Source: Phytophthora quininea (Eukaryota > Oomycota > Peronosporomycetes > Peronosporales > Peronosporaceae). From it: DNA of 64,000 nucleotides. The notes beneath the pieces are model-generated. The model was given only the letters and a program-made list of their open reading frames with translations. It made no database searches and was not told where the DNA came from. The stretch spans positions 62,001 through 126,000 of the forward strand of contig JAAVTG010000642.1 of NCBI GenBank assembly GCA_011947345.1, given 5' to 3'. Below, in pieces: positions 10,259-19,800 of the stretch. Made by a program: the position numbers and the translations under genes. Every line of letters starts with the position of its first letter. Position 1 is the stretch's first letter.

Positions 10259-10544
10259 ACACTTTGATGTGTAAGTTTGCCTCTTATTCTACTCGCGCAT
10301 GCATGCAGGCGTGTAGCTCTTGAATGCACAAGCAGGACTTCATTGGAATCCTTGTGCGCGTTGGGAGGGTTCTCGGGGTAAACCCCTCCCGAATTCGAAT
10401 CTGCTATTGCCTTCTCTTCAATGTACGCTTTTGTCCGGACAGTCTGCCCCATTTTCTGTTTACCATATGTAGAGTTCCTTTATAATCTAATGCTAAAATT
10501 TGAATATAACATATTATAGGTTTTTGATCTGTGTGACTTTGGGT

Positions 10545-10569
10545 GCTGGATAAGACAATTTCTTTACGG
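10545..10569 (-). repeat. right terminal inverted repeat of pogo-like copy C
   Basis: Ends TTTCTTTACGG, followed by TA. Inverse of 8632-8656 with two mismatches. Confidence 0.88.
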
Positions 10570-10910
10570 TACTAGCAGATGAGATCTGTTGTATTTGCGA
10601 CGCTCCGTTCAACAATGGCCTGCAACACAAACGCATTTTCCACGATACCGGACGCTAGTTGCCTTTGCTTCTAGCTTCTCGAATTTCGCGGTTATTTGCT
10701 TGTATGCCGGAATGTGTTTTCATCTGTGGATCGCAACATTATTTTACAGCGTGCTATGATACAACTTGGTTAGAGTGAATAATTGGCGACGGCGAATTTC
10801 GCACAAAGGTGGAGGTGATGATATGGAATTGAGGCAGCACAGTTAATCGGGCATTTTTCTGCCTGTATTTCGCGTTCGTGTGCTGGTATTTGTTTGTGGT
10901 TGCCGGATCA
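10570..10910. other. upstream region of effector pseudogene, no gene seen
   Basis: About 340 bases of AT-leaning sequence with no supported frame. It precedes the ATG of the effector-like locus and may contain its promoter. No clear initiator element is recognised. Confidence 0.35.
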
Positions 10911-11669
10911 ATGCTTCACAGCCTGCGGCTGATTGACTTGCTGCTCGCAACGACGGTCACGTGCTGTGTTTCGCTGTCGCGAGGAAGCAAACGTCTGACC
11001 AAACAACTGATCACGGATTATTACTTTGCAATTTGCCGCTCGAGGCTTTCAACCACGTTTGTAACGGTAATGAGACTGCTGGACGTGTGTATTGCTAGCA
11101 ACTGTAGCAACCAAAGCGGAATATGATACGAGCAGAATCCCATGTCAATGTCATCTCCACTTGATGTCACCCATGGAAATGGCGGCAGCTTTCTTCGCGC
11201 CATGAACATTGAAGACTCGACGACGACTCTCGACGAACAGCGTGATGTAGGCGTGTTTCAAGCCATCGGGAGATCACTGGTGCTATGAAAGAAGAAACAC
11301 GTTGATTAACCGGTAAACTGTTGCTATGAAAGCCATGGCCAACATGAAGTACTGGCTAGCACGGAAATTTCCCCCGAGAAGGTCATGAGGAATGGTCTAG
11401 GCGACAAGAAATGGAACGCATTCTCCAGATACTGCTTCACGTATATGCTCAAGTACCCGAAGAAGCAGCCTCCGAATCTGCCGCCGAAAGTCATTGACGC
11501 CATCATGAAGGCGCGGTTGAAAGAGCGGCTCAAGAAGAAGACATTTCCTCAGCTAGTGCTTGAAACTGTTTGGCGTGGGAGACGAGTGAGCAGGTATGCG
11601 GACGAGTACGTGAAGCTGTGGGGATCCAAGCAGGCGAGTCTTTCACAGAGAGCTGTAGTCAAGCAATAG
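10911..11669 (+). pseudogene. secreted RXLR-like effector, decayed by in-frame stops
   Basis: The ATG at 10911 opens a hydrophobic signal peptide (MLHSLRLIDLLLATTVTCC). The same frame is stopped by TGA at 11124 but resumes with an SFLR motif (about 11185-11196, RXLR-like position) and a DEQR motif about 20 residues later (EER-like). It is stopped again at 11286 and 11307, then runs open from 11310 to a TAG at 11667. The C-terminal part (SRYCFTYMLKYPKKQPPNLP, IMKARLKERL) aligns with the second locus at 62293-62900, which confirms one ancestral gene. All segments share one frame, so decay is by substitutions. Family members are secreted and delivered into host plant cells; no host target can be inferred here. 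Confidence 0.6.
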
Positions 11670-11765
11670 ACGGCAGTTGGTTGTGGGCATTGACTTGTTA
11701 CGGGTTTTATTAGTTCGTTCACGTTGGGCACTACATCGCGAACTCGAATTCGGTTGCTTAGCACC

Positions 11766-12224
11766 CTACAGGATGATGTCGGTAGACGCTCGTTCCCGCT
11801 TGCCATGGAAGTGCGGCTTCTTCTGCGGGCCGGTTAAGTAAATATCCTTGTCTAGCGGTGTGTGTGGGCTGGGAAGGCGATTGTTGGCTCTCTTCTTGAC
11901 GACCACGATGGCTGCGATCGCCACCACACAAGCCGCGACGGCCGCCATTAGAACGGGTGTAGTGGTTGAGGCAGTCACTCTCGAGTTGTCCGTTTGGCTC
12001 GATGCCTCCCCGGTCGTCGTCGCTGCTGTTAGGGTGGTGATCTGTGAGTTCCTGTTGGTTGCCTGCGTCGTCACCTCTTGCTGGTTCACAAATCCGCCCG
12101 TGTTGTTGCTGTTGCCAGGCTGCACGGTCGCGTGGTGGGAGACGTACGTCACCGACTGTGCGGCGGACAGCGAGATCATTGCAAGCACTAGCACCAGGCA
12201 GGAAAGTCTCCGGGCGATCGCCAT
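11766..12224 (-). CDS. secreted Ser/Thr-rich single-pass membrane protein
   Basis: A 152-residue protein, intact and intronless. Residues 1-23 form a signal peptide (MAIARRLSCLVLVLAMISLS, then AAQ). Residues 24-95 are rich in Thr, Asn, Gln and Ser and look like an O-glycosylated ectodomain. Residues about 96-115 are a membrane segment (LMAAVAACVVAIAAIVVV), followed by KKR and a 35-residue cytoplasmic tail. There is no Cys-rich or enzymatic domain. It shares this plan with the genes at 18650 and 26163. It is likely a cell-surface or wall-associated mucin-like protein. I do not recognise a named family. Confidence 0.7.
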   Translation of the reverse strand: MAIARRLSCLVLVLAMISLSAAQSVTYVSHHATVQPGNSNNTGGFVNQQEVTTQATNRNSQITTLTAATTTGEASSQTDNSRVTASTTTPVLMAAVAACVVAIAAIVVVKKRANNRLPSPHTPLDKDIYLTGPQKKPHFHGKRERASTDIIL

Positions 12225-12951
12225 TGTGGTGTGTGGCTGATTCCTCAGTCGTTGCAGTCTGTCGAGGAAATTGGAGAATGGGAAAGAATGGTCGGAGAGG
12301 CCTTCGGTGACAGGTCTCCGGTATCTTCGTGTCGAGCGTGCCGAACCGTGTCACTGCTGTCAGATGGCGGATCAAGTGAAAAGGAGGCCATACAAATCGC
12401 TGACTCGTCCAAAGTTGAAACACACCAACCTGGTCAGGAAATGGATCAGAGAATGGAGACTCGCAGACTGCAAGGCTCACACCTGAGTGTTCTAGGAACA
12501 GGACGACTGAGAACTGCATTGAGTTTGGCTCGGGCCTGATCCATTTCCTGGTCAGGTCCGTCTTTTAGTTGTTAGACAAGCCATGACGAGAGCCATGTTG
12601 GACACCAAACCGAGATAGCTCCTGAACGGATCCAGTCCGATATGAAAAGGATGTGGACGGTGCTCTCGATTTTGTGGACTGCAAAGGTCTCTACGGTGGA
12701 CTGCAAGAAGGCAACAACAGAGCCAAACGTACGGAACAACAATGCCCTTGCGCGTGAACCGACCGTACCTTAGGTCTCACCGAAAAGCGTCATCTGCATA
12801 CGACGTACCATCTTGTTTCGTCAAAATATAAGTTTTACTTAAACGATATGTTCATTTAAGTATATGCTATATTTAATCGAAATAGGTATTCCAGCTACCA
12901 GTACCCATTTCCACCACGTCCAGAGCCAAAGATTCCCGAGCACCAGTCGCC
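12225..12951. other. intergenic region between divergent genes, with a 15-bp inverted repeat
   Basis: It separates the minus-strand surface-protein gene from CCT4. CAGGAAATGGATCAG at 12435-12449 recurs inverted at 12536-12550, which could form a long-armed hairpin. The 120 bases upstream of CCT4 are AT-rich (12820-12890) and probably hold its promoter. No protein is supported. Confidence 0.45.
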
Positions 12952-14551
12952 ATGGCCGCCCCCGCTACGATCGCGCGCCCCACGGGCGAGACGCTGCGCG
13001 GCAAACAGAAGGAGAAGGACGTGCGCATGTCCAACATCATCGCGGCCAAGGCCATCGCCAACGCCATCCGCACGAGCCTCGGGCCGCGCGGCATGGACAA
13101 GATGATCCAGCAGGGCAACGGCGAGGTCATCATCTCGAACGACGGGGCCACGATCCTGAGCCAGATGCAGGTGTACCACCCCACGGCCAAGATGCTCGTG
13201 GACCTGTCCAAGTCGCAGGACATCGAGGCCGGCGACGGCACCACCAGCGTCTGCGTCATCGCCGGCGCGCTGCTCAGCGCCTGCGAGGACCTTCTAATGA
13301 AGGGCATCCACCCCACCAACATCAGCGAGGCCTTCGGACTGGCCGCCGTCAAGGCCGAGGAGATCCTCACCGAGATGGCCAAGCCCGTGCAGCTGGACAA
13401 TCGCCAGGAGCTCGTCAACTGCGTCAACACGTCGCTCAGCTCCAAGGTCATCTCCGAGTACGCCGACCGCCTGTCCCCCATCGCGGTGGACGCCGTGCTC
13501 AAGGTCATTGACATCGCCACGGCCACCAACGTGGATCTGAACAACGTGCGCGTGGTCAAACAGCTGGGCGGCACCATCGACGACTCGGAGCTCGTAGAGG
13601 GCCTTGTCTTCAGCAAGGGCTTCGACAAGACGGCCAGCGGGGCTGGTCCGTCGACCATCGAGAACGCCAAGATCGCTCTGATCCAGTTCTGTCTGTCGGC
13701 GCCCAAGGCTGACATGGAGAGCAACGTCGTGATCAACGACTACGCCGCCATGGACCGCATCCTGAGGGAAGAGCGCAAGTACATTCTCAACCTGTGCAAG
13801 AAGGTCAAAAGTCTGGGGCCAATGTGCTGCTGATCCAGAAGAGCATCCTGCGCGACGCCACCAACGACTTGTCGTTGCACTTCCTGGCCAAGATGGGCAT
13901 CCGCGTCATTACGGACATTGAGCGCACCGACATTGAGCACATCGCCACGACGCTGGGCTGTCTGCCCGTGGCCAACATCGAGTACCTGACCCCGAGAAGC
14001 TCGGCACGGCGGGGCTCGTGCAGGAGGAGACGCTGGGCGGCCACAAGGTCGTCAAGATCACGGAGATCGTCAACCCGGGCAAGACCATGTCGATTCTGGT
14101 GCGCGGCTCCAACAAGCTGGTGCTGGAGGAGGCGGACCGATCGCTGCACGACGCTCTGTGTGTGGTGCGCTCGCTCGTCAAGAAGCGCTTCCTGATCTGC
14201 GGTGGTGGAGCTCCCGAGGTTCAGGTGGCCCAGAAGTTGGCTGCGTATGGCCGCACGCTGGAGGGCACGGCCAGCTACTGCCTCCAGTCGTTCGCCGACG
14301 CCATGGAGATCGTGCCGTACACACTCGCGGAGAACGCTGGCCTGCACCCGATCGGCATCGTCACGGAGCTGCGCGCCAAGCACGCGCAGGGCCACACCAG
14401 CATGGGTATCAACGTGCGCAAGGGCACCATTAGTGATATGTATGAGCTGGATGTGCTGCAGCCGCTGCTGGTCAACACGAGTGAGATCACGCTGGCCACC
14501 GAGTGCGTGCGCATGATCCTTAAGATCGACGACATCGTCATGGTCCGGTAA
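12952..14551 (+). CDS. CCT4: T-complex protein 1 subunit delta (CCT4), two single-base frame breaks
   Basis: The start ATG is at 12952. It is a group II chaperonin subunit of the cytosolic TRiC/CCT ring that folds actin and tubulin using ATP. Visible signatures are [13 protein letters not shown], the ATP-site NDGATIL and [37 protein letters not shown], the GGGAPE loop and the C-terminal [11 protein letters not shown], which ends as expected for the delta subunit. The length, about 532 residues, fits the family. The frame shifts near 13808 (an A run, one base short) and near 13990 (a C run, one base short), while the protein sequence stays conserved on both sides. It has no introns. The breaks are more likely sequence errors than gene loss, since CCT4 is essential. 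Confidence 0.93.
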
Positions 14552-14646
14552 ATTGTCTGCGGGCTGCTACTAGACAAGCACCAAGGACGATTGAGAGCGA
14601 TCAAAGTCTTCGCTACTGGTACAGTTTTTTAAACAAGGACTCGGTG

Positions 14647-16742
14647 TTATCTACGCTTATGCTGCTTTCTCCTTCCCCCTTTGACGTAGCAAACGCCGCC
14701 GTTCTGGTCTAGCCACGTGAATGCTCTGCACCCGCCAGTTTTCTTGCAGATCAAGCAGCACTTGTCGTTGGACCGAGCAGGCATCGAGAGTCCGTGCGGC
14801 TCAGCAATGGGGTCTTCGAGGTCGAAGCAGCTCGATTGGGCAGAGTACAAAACACCCGACAAGACGCCGACCTTGCCCTGCGTGGCTCCTTTGCCGCTCT
14901 TCAGCCAGCAAGTGCCCCCATACAAGTCTGTCCAAGTGTAGGCTTGACATCCGTTCGTAGCGGCGCAAATGGAGCAGCAACCGGTAGGCGACGAGCTCGT
15001 CTGGCTGCCAACGTCGTTGCCAACATAATCCACGTTTTCCTCCAGACCTGAACACGTGCCGTTAGCTTCACTGCCCCCGTTAGCAAGGAAAGACTTGGCT
15101 TGGTCGGCTGCTTCCCGACCAATGTACATCACGAAGCCGTACGGATCCACCGTTCCGTCCTTCATGGCGCTTGCATCGGCGATGAAGACGTTGTCGAGTC
15201 CGACCACACGCAATTTCTCGTCGGCGCAACGCTCGATGTCGTTGACGTCGCTCGAAGCGTAGCAAGTGCCGCCGAAGAAGTAGGAAATGTAGCTACCGTA
15301 AGACTCGACCCAGGCATCGATGGCAGCAAGGTCCGATCCTCCATCGGATATGAACTTGGCGCCATTGTTTTCCATGGTTCGGATGATCTTTTGAGCGTAC
15401 GACTTCATGGCTGCTAGATCACGAGGCGTGCCCAGGTAGGCTTCACCTTCGTTGAATGCTTGCCAGTCTCCGTTGTTGTCGAATCCACAGGCAGCCCGTG
15501 ACTCGGGGTTATTCACGTACAAGGAAATGGTGAAAGTGTCATTGGCCTTCCCGATATCCATAAAGGCGTGGGTCAGTACATTCGACTGGAACTCGTATGT
15601 ACGGCCTTGTACGTCGTAATTCTCGTAGCTGATCAGCGTTGGCCCAGCACCTGCCCATGGTCCAGTGAAGTTCTTGTGCATGTATTGGTCGATGGCCTCG
15701 GGCGGTCGATCGTCGAAGCGGAACGACTTCATGTCCGGGTGGGAGAAGAAGGCATACATCAAGTTTGTGTCAAACAAGTGCCGCCCCACGTTGTCATTCG
15801 AGACCCACGCGGCGTTCTGAGAGACACCTGGAAACTCGCTGCGTTCGGCAAGCAGATTCAGCTGAGAATTCGGACCGACGCCGCTTTGGATCAGCAATTT
15901 GGGCGTACTGAGAGCTCCTGCCGCCATCAGCACGACTCCTCTTGAACTCAGCGAGACGTGATACCCACCGTTGTAAATGACACCCGTGACTTTGCTAGCC
16001 GAGTTCCGCACCAAGTAGTCGACTTTGGCATCGGTCAGGAGCTGGACATTGCTGCGTGTGCTCATCGGCCCCCAGAAAGCAGCAGCTGGGGAGTCACGCT
16101 TCCCATCCTTGATCGTGAAAGGGGCATGGCCGAACGTCTTGTGCTTATTGTTTCGTGCCGACGGCTCGTTCAGCGTTTCCTCGATGTAGCCCTCGGACAG
16201 CAACGCTTTCGCCACAATATTGTAGCCTTCCTGCGAGTACCATTTCCCGTCGGGGAAGGCTTGTCGGTGTGGCCGTGCATCAACTCGTTCTCGTCCATCT
16301 TGGCGTTCATTTGGGACGCCGAAAACGGCCACGCGGACTGGTTCGTGTAGGCGTCAGGAGGACGGAAGTAGGTCGCCGAGTTAAATGACGAGCACCCGCC
16401 CACAGTCTTGCCGAGCCACATGTAGGCGTCGCTGATCCAGTCTACTCGGTACTTCTGGTTGGCGGGGTTGTACATGATGTTGTCGTACTCGCCAGGGATG
16501 TCGAACATTGTGAGGCCGCTGCCTTTGGCGTAGTCGGGGGCGTCGGTGCCGCCGGTAGCTGCCATGGACTTGGGGCCAGCTTCGAGGATCACCACGGACA
16601 CGGTCGGGTCTCGGGACAAGTACTCAGCCGCGACGAGGCCTCCGGGTCCGCTGCCAACGACGACAACATCGTAGCTCTGATCGCCTCTGGCTGTGCTGAT
16701 GGCAATCACTGCCAGTGCCGCAAACGCCCGGAAACTTCGCAT
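14647..16742 (-). CDS. secreted GMC oxidoreductase with two C-terminal PAN/apple-like domains
   Basis: The start at 16742 gives a signal peptide (MRSFRAFAALAVIAISTARG) followed directly by the FAD-binding Rossmann motif VVVVGSGPGGLVAAEYLS. The GMC signatures WLGKTVGGCSSFNSATYFRP and VVLMAAGALSTPKLLIQSGV are present, as is the C-terminal DASAMKDGTVDPYGFVMYIG. The last 130 residues hold two Cys-rich repeats (CCSICAATNGCQAYTW and CCLICKKTGGCRAFTW), PAN-type modules that bind carbohydrate or protein. One base is missing near 16257 (CCTTCCCC). It likely oxidises an extracellular alcohol, sugar or aromatic substrate with O2, but the substrate is not predictable. The fused PAN modules suggest tethering to cell-wall glycans. 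Confidence 0.85.
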
Positions 16743-17227
16743 TGCGGAAAGCGTTCGTCGGCTTGAGCCTGAGATGGTGAGACGGACAATGAGCGGCGCG
16801 TTGCGGTGCCACCGGGATTGTCTAAAGCTTGAAGAGCTGCGTGTCGGACGGCATGATGTCGATGGTAGAGGCGCTCTACAATCTCTGCTAAAGTCTATCC
16901 GCCGTGTGCAATGTGGCAAATGCCATGAGTCATTCGTCAGAGCTTCAAGATCAGCGTGTGGTTGTGTGATCTGCCCCGCGAAATAAGCTGAGAGCATGTG
17001 GCGCAACTTGGCTACGAACCACAAACAGCAAAAAGAAGACGGGCGAACGTGGCAGTTGCTTCCCATGGTCAACATGAACTTCTTCTGATCGAACGGCAAA
17101 AGATACTTTATATTGCACCTCCTCTTGGCAAGGATTTAGTCTCCAAACCCAAGTAGTATCTGCATCCTTCCCCGTATGCTCTGTCCACTATGGCAGCGTA
17201 AAATAATTTGGCAAAGTAATCCGCTTC
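16743..17227. other. intergenic, no gene seen
   Basis: This is the upstream flank of the GMC oxidoreductase gene and the downstream flank of the histidine phosphatase gene. Frames extending the oxidoreductase upstream of 16742 give no conserved sequence, so the ATG at the signal peptide is preferred. Confidence 0.45.
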
Positions 17228-18049
17228 CTAGACCGATGGGGTCGACGGCAAGTGGCTGATGCTGTTGAGTGCCATGGCGTGGTACGTATGTGTGGCATGG
17301 TCGAAGTCGACGACGTTGACGCACGTGTTGTCCTGCTGGATGTCGGCCATGTACGTGAGGTCGCCGTGCAGCAGTGCGGCCAACACGATCTTGTTGAAGC
17401 GGCCGTGCGTGACCATGAGGATCTGCTCCTTGGGGGCGTGGAGATCAGCACCTCGTCGATTTTGCCCTTGCCGCGGGCCACGACGTCCCGCGGACTCTCA
17501 CCCTTGGGCCATCGCACATCTAGCTCGCCGCCCATCCACTTTTTGAACATGCTCTTGATCTCGTCGTCGTTTTTGTCCATCGGGTGGCCCTCGAGGTCGC
17601 CAAAATTCATTTCCTCGACCTCTTGGAAGGGCTGCACCTCGAGCTTCGGGTGCAACTGAGCAACTGTGTCGGCCGTCTGGAAGGCGCGTTTCAGAGCGCT
17701 GCTATAGATGGCGGTTAGCGGCACGTCCTTCATTGATTTGGCCAGCGATTGCGCCTGCTCCAGCCCTTCAGCGTTCAGCGGCATGTTGACACCGCGGCCT
17801 TGGAGCTTGCGCTGCAAATTGTAATCTAAACATCCAATACGACCACGTCAGTAACCTGTTAACGAACACCCGCAATTCTTGGGCCACTCGAAGTATTTCA
17901 CCTGTCTGTCCATGGCGACACAGGTAGAGTCTCGAGTGTCCTTCGGCAACCGGCGGCAGTTGCTGCGCCAACGTCGGTGCCCTGCTCTCGTCGTTGATCG
18001 AGTCCAACTGCAGTTGGAACTCGGCCGAGTGCTGGCGGTGCGGAGGCAT
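17228..18049 (-). CDS. histidine phosphatase family protein (phosphoglycerate mutase-like)
   Basis: The start chosen at 18049 (MPPHRQHSAEFQLQLD). An upstream in-frame ATG at 18148 is possible and would add an Arg/Ser-rich leader. The catalytic motif LYLCRHGQT is followed by a 76-nt GT-AG intron (17826-17901). It resumes as DYNLQRKLQGRGVNMPLNAEG, so the intron interrupts the RHG signature region. IYSSALKRAFQTA supplies the second Arg, EEMNFGDLEG the acid, and VTHGRFNKIVLAALL the second His. One base is missing in a C run near 17442. The fold is fructose-2,6-bisphosphatase or phosphoglycerate-mutase type. The exact phosphomonoester substrate is unknown. Confidence 0.85.
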
Positions 18050-18649
18050 GCTGCTGAGTAGGCGGCTTCTGAGACGGGAGGCTCGAGCGGAGCGAGAAAG
18101 CGACGGAATGGTGACGGAGACCTGTGCGGCACGAGGCGAATAGCTCAATGGAGCTCCAAGACTGAGGTTGATTGTATCAGGCGTCGAGGATAAAGACAGT
18201 CAGTTTGTATGTGACACGGTGCCACGGAGACTTGCTTGGGATGGAGGTCATGGTTCTGTAGTCGAATACGACCAGCTTGGTTAATCCAAACAGCATGTAG
18301 TTCTACAGTTTTAAAGGTGCCACCCCGTCTTCCGACCTCGCGATCGGAGCTCGCTAAGTGCGCCAAACGCGATAAGTGCGGTGTAACAACGTCACAAGAA
18401 TCGACACCTTGTGCATTATCTTTGGAGTCCGTCGACGTTGGCGCGAAAGCGACGGCAAGGCCATGCGGTGCTTGCAATTTTGCACTGCAACGCATGCCTA
18501 TCAGTTGCAAATGGGCAGTGATCAAGCTTGTCAACGGTTTACACACTTAGTTATTAATCGGAAACTTCCAACGTCCATGTAGACGAGTAGAATGGAAAAC
18601 GATCTTTATTGGTACGCACTTCACGGGCTAGTTCAGAGATCTAAGACAA
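18050..18649. other. intergenic, no gene seen
   Basis: About 600 bases between two minus-strand genes. Short frames on both strands show no conserved motif or credible start. It probably contains the promoter of the histidine phosphatase gene. Confidence 0.4.
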
Positions 18650-19330
18650 CTACAGCACGGAGGAGTCGCGGGGCTTCATCAGGCTATGCGAGCGCGCACT
18701 GCGTCTCTTCTTGGCGACTACCAACCCCACCAGTGCTAGAACGCAGCACGAGGCTGCGACGACAATATTCAACGAGGCGTTCGGCTTTTGGCGGGTCTCG
18801 GTACCGGAGTCTTGGCTTTCCTGCATCGACGCTTTTGATAGCACCATCTCAGTGGCGCTAGGCGTTGAAACTTGCTCTTTCCCTTCGGGCAGCTTCGCTG
18901 ACGTCGGACTCGCTTCGTTTTGGATTTCGGCACTTGCGCTCTCGTTCCTTGGCGGTGTCGTGGGTTTGGCGGGATACACACAGCGCCAGTGGTTGGTGGG
19001 GGTGATCACGCAGTGAGCGTCCACTGGTGCGATGCAATTGGCCTCGGTGGCGACGTAGCTCGAGTAGGACCAGGAGCAGTGCTTAATCGCAGCGTCTCCC
19101 TTGCGAGGGCACCCGCCCGGCGCCTTCTCGGTCGTCAAGTCAACGGTGCCAGTGCAAACAGGTCCCTTGATGCAGTAGGTGGCGTCCTTGGTGACGCTGA
19201 TGGGGTTGCATTCTTCCGCTCCGCTGCTCGATGCCGAAGCATGTTGGTTGTGGTGCGCCTTCGTCACTGCCAGGCGTCTTTGACTTTGGTTCTTGGGGGC
19301 AAGTGCGATAGTGAGCACAACCTCAACCAC
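18650..19330 (-). CDS. Cys-rich single-pass surface protein, N-terminus unresolved
   Basis: The open frame runs from 19330 (a GTG, so not a convincing start) to a stop at 18650. It shows a short hydrophobic patch (VVLTIALA), an RRLAV segment, and an ectodomain with about ten cysteines (EECNPI…YCIKGPVC…GGCPRK…HCSWSY…NCIAP…HCVITP…RCVYP). A Ser/Thr/Glu-rich stalk follows, then a membrane helix (LNIVVAASCCVLALVGLVV), then KKRR and a short tail. No in-frame ATG occurs upstream before a stop, so a first exon or a missing base is likely. The plan resembles the neighbours at 11766 and 26163. I do not recognise a named family. Confidence 0.6.
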   Translation of the reverse strand: MVEVVLTIALAPKNQSQRRLAVTKAHHNQHASASSSGAEECNPISVTKDATYCIKGPVCTGTVDLTTEKAPGGCPRKGDAAIKHCSWSYSSYVATEANCIAPVDAHCVITPTNHWRCVYPAKPTTPPRNESASAEIQNEASPTSAKLPEGKEQVSTPSATEMVLSKASMQESQDSGTETRQKPNASLNIVVAASCCVLALVGLVVAKKRRSARSHSLMKPRDSSVL

Positions 19331-19607
19331 CGGTCTGGTCTGGACGAACAGGCTCTCGGAAGTGCATGTGCCGGTCGCTTGTTTTCATGTGAGCCTCCTC
19401 TTCCACACGTGAGCTCCGTCAGACAAGAACCACCAAACACAAGGTGTGTGTGTCCTCCACAGTGCGCGCAATGCTGGCCAAGAACGGCTGCAGATGTGCT
19501 TACGATGATCTCCCGTCTGTCGACAGTCTCGGAAATCAAGATTTTTAGCACCAATGGACTTCCTGCCGGACGACGAGGATATGAGCGTGCTGGAGGCCAC
19601 AATGAGC

Positions 19608-19786
19608 TGTTGGAAAGTGGTAGTCGACCAGGGATCTGCGGGCACCGGGCAGCTGTGTTAGCGGTAGGTAAAGTCTAGGACAGGGCAGGACTCGGCGTGC
19701 GCCCGAGACTCTAAATCTCACTTTCTCTTTTGCTTTCTGGAACTCTGAGTGTAGCAGGAACCCGCCAACAACGGCGGGTATCAACA
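19608..19786 (+). repeat. 5' LTR of Copia element
   Basis: Starts TGTTGGAAAGTGG and ends GGGTATCAACA, 179 bp. A GGTTGTGAGCC stretch just downstream (19787 on) is the likely primer-binding site, but the tRNA is not certain. Confidence 0.93.
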
Positions 19787-19800
19787 GGTTGTGAGCCCTA

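Larger units (their letters stand above)
8632..10569 (+). mobile_element. pogo-like DNA transposon, copy C
   Basis: Inverted repeats 8632-8656 and 10545-10569 match at 23 of 25 positions by eye and are flanked by TA at 8630-8631 and 10570-10571. The transposase is on the plus strand. At 1.9 kb it is compact, close to the expected size of the family, and lacks the extra DNA seen in copies A and B. Confidence 0.85.

Noticed and set aside
12873..13736. Minus-strand 287-residue frame in CCT4
   Set aside because: Antisense shadow of the chaperonin gene, with no conserved motif.
13794..14018. Introns as the explanation of the CCT4 frame changes
   Set aside because: Protein conservation continues without a gap across both points, and no GT-AG pair of credible length fits.
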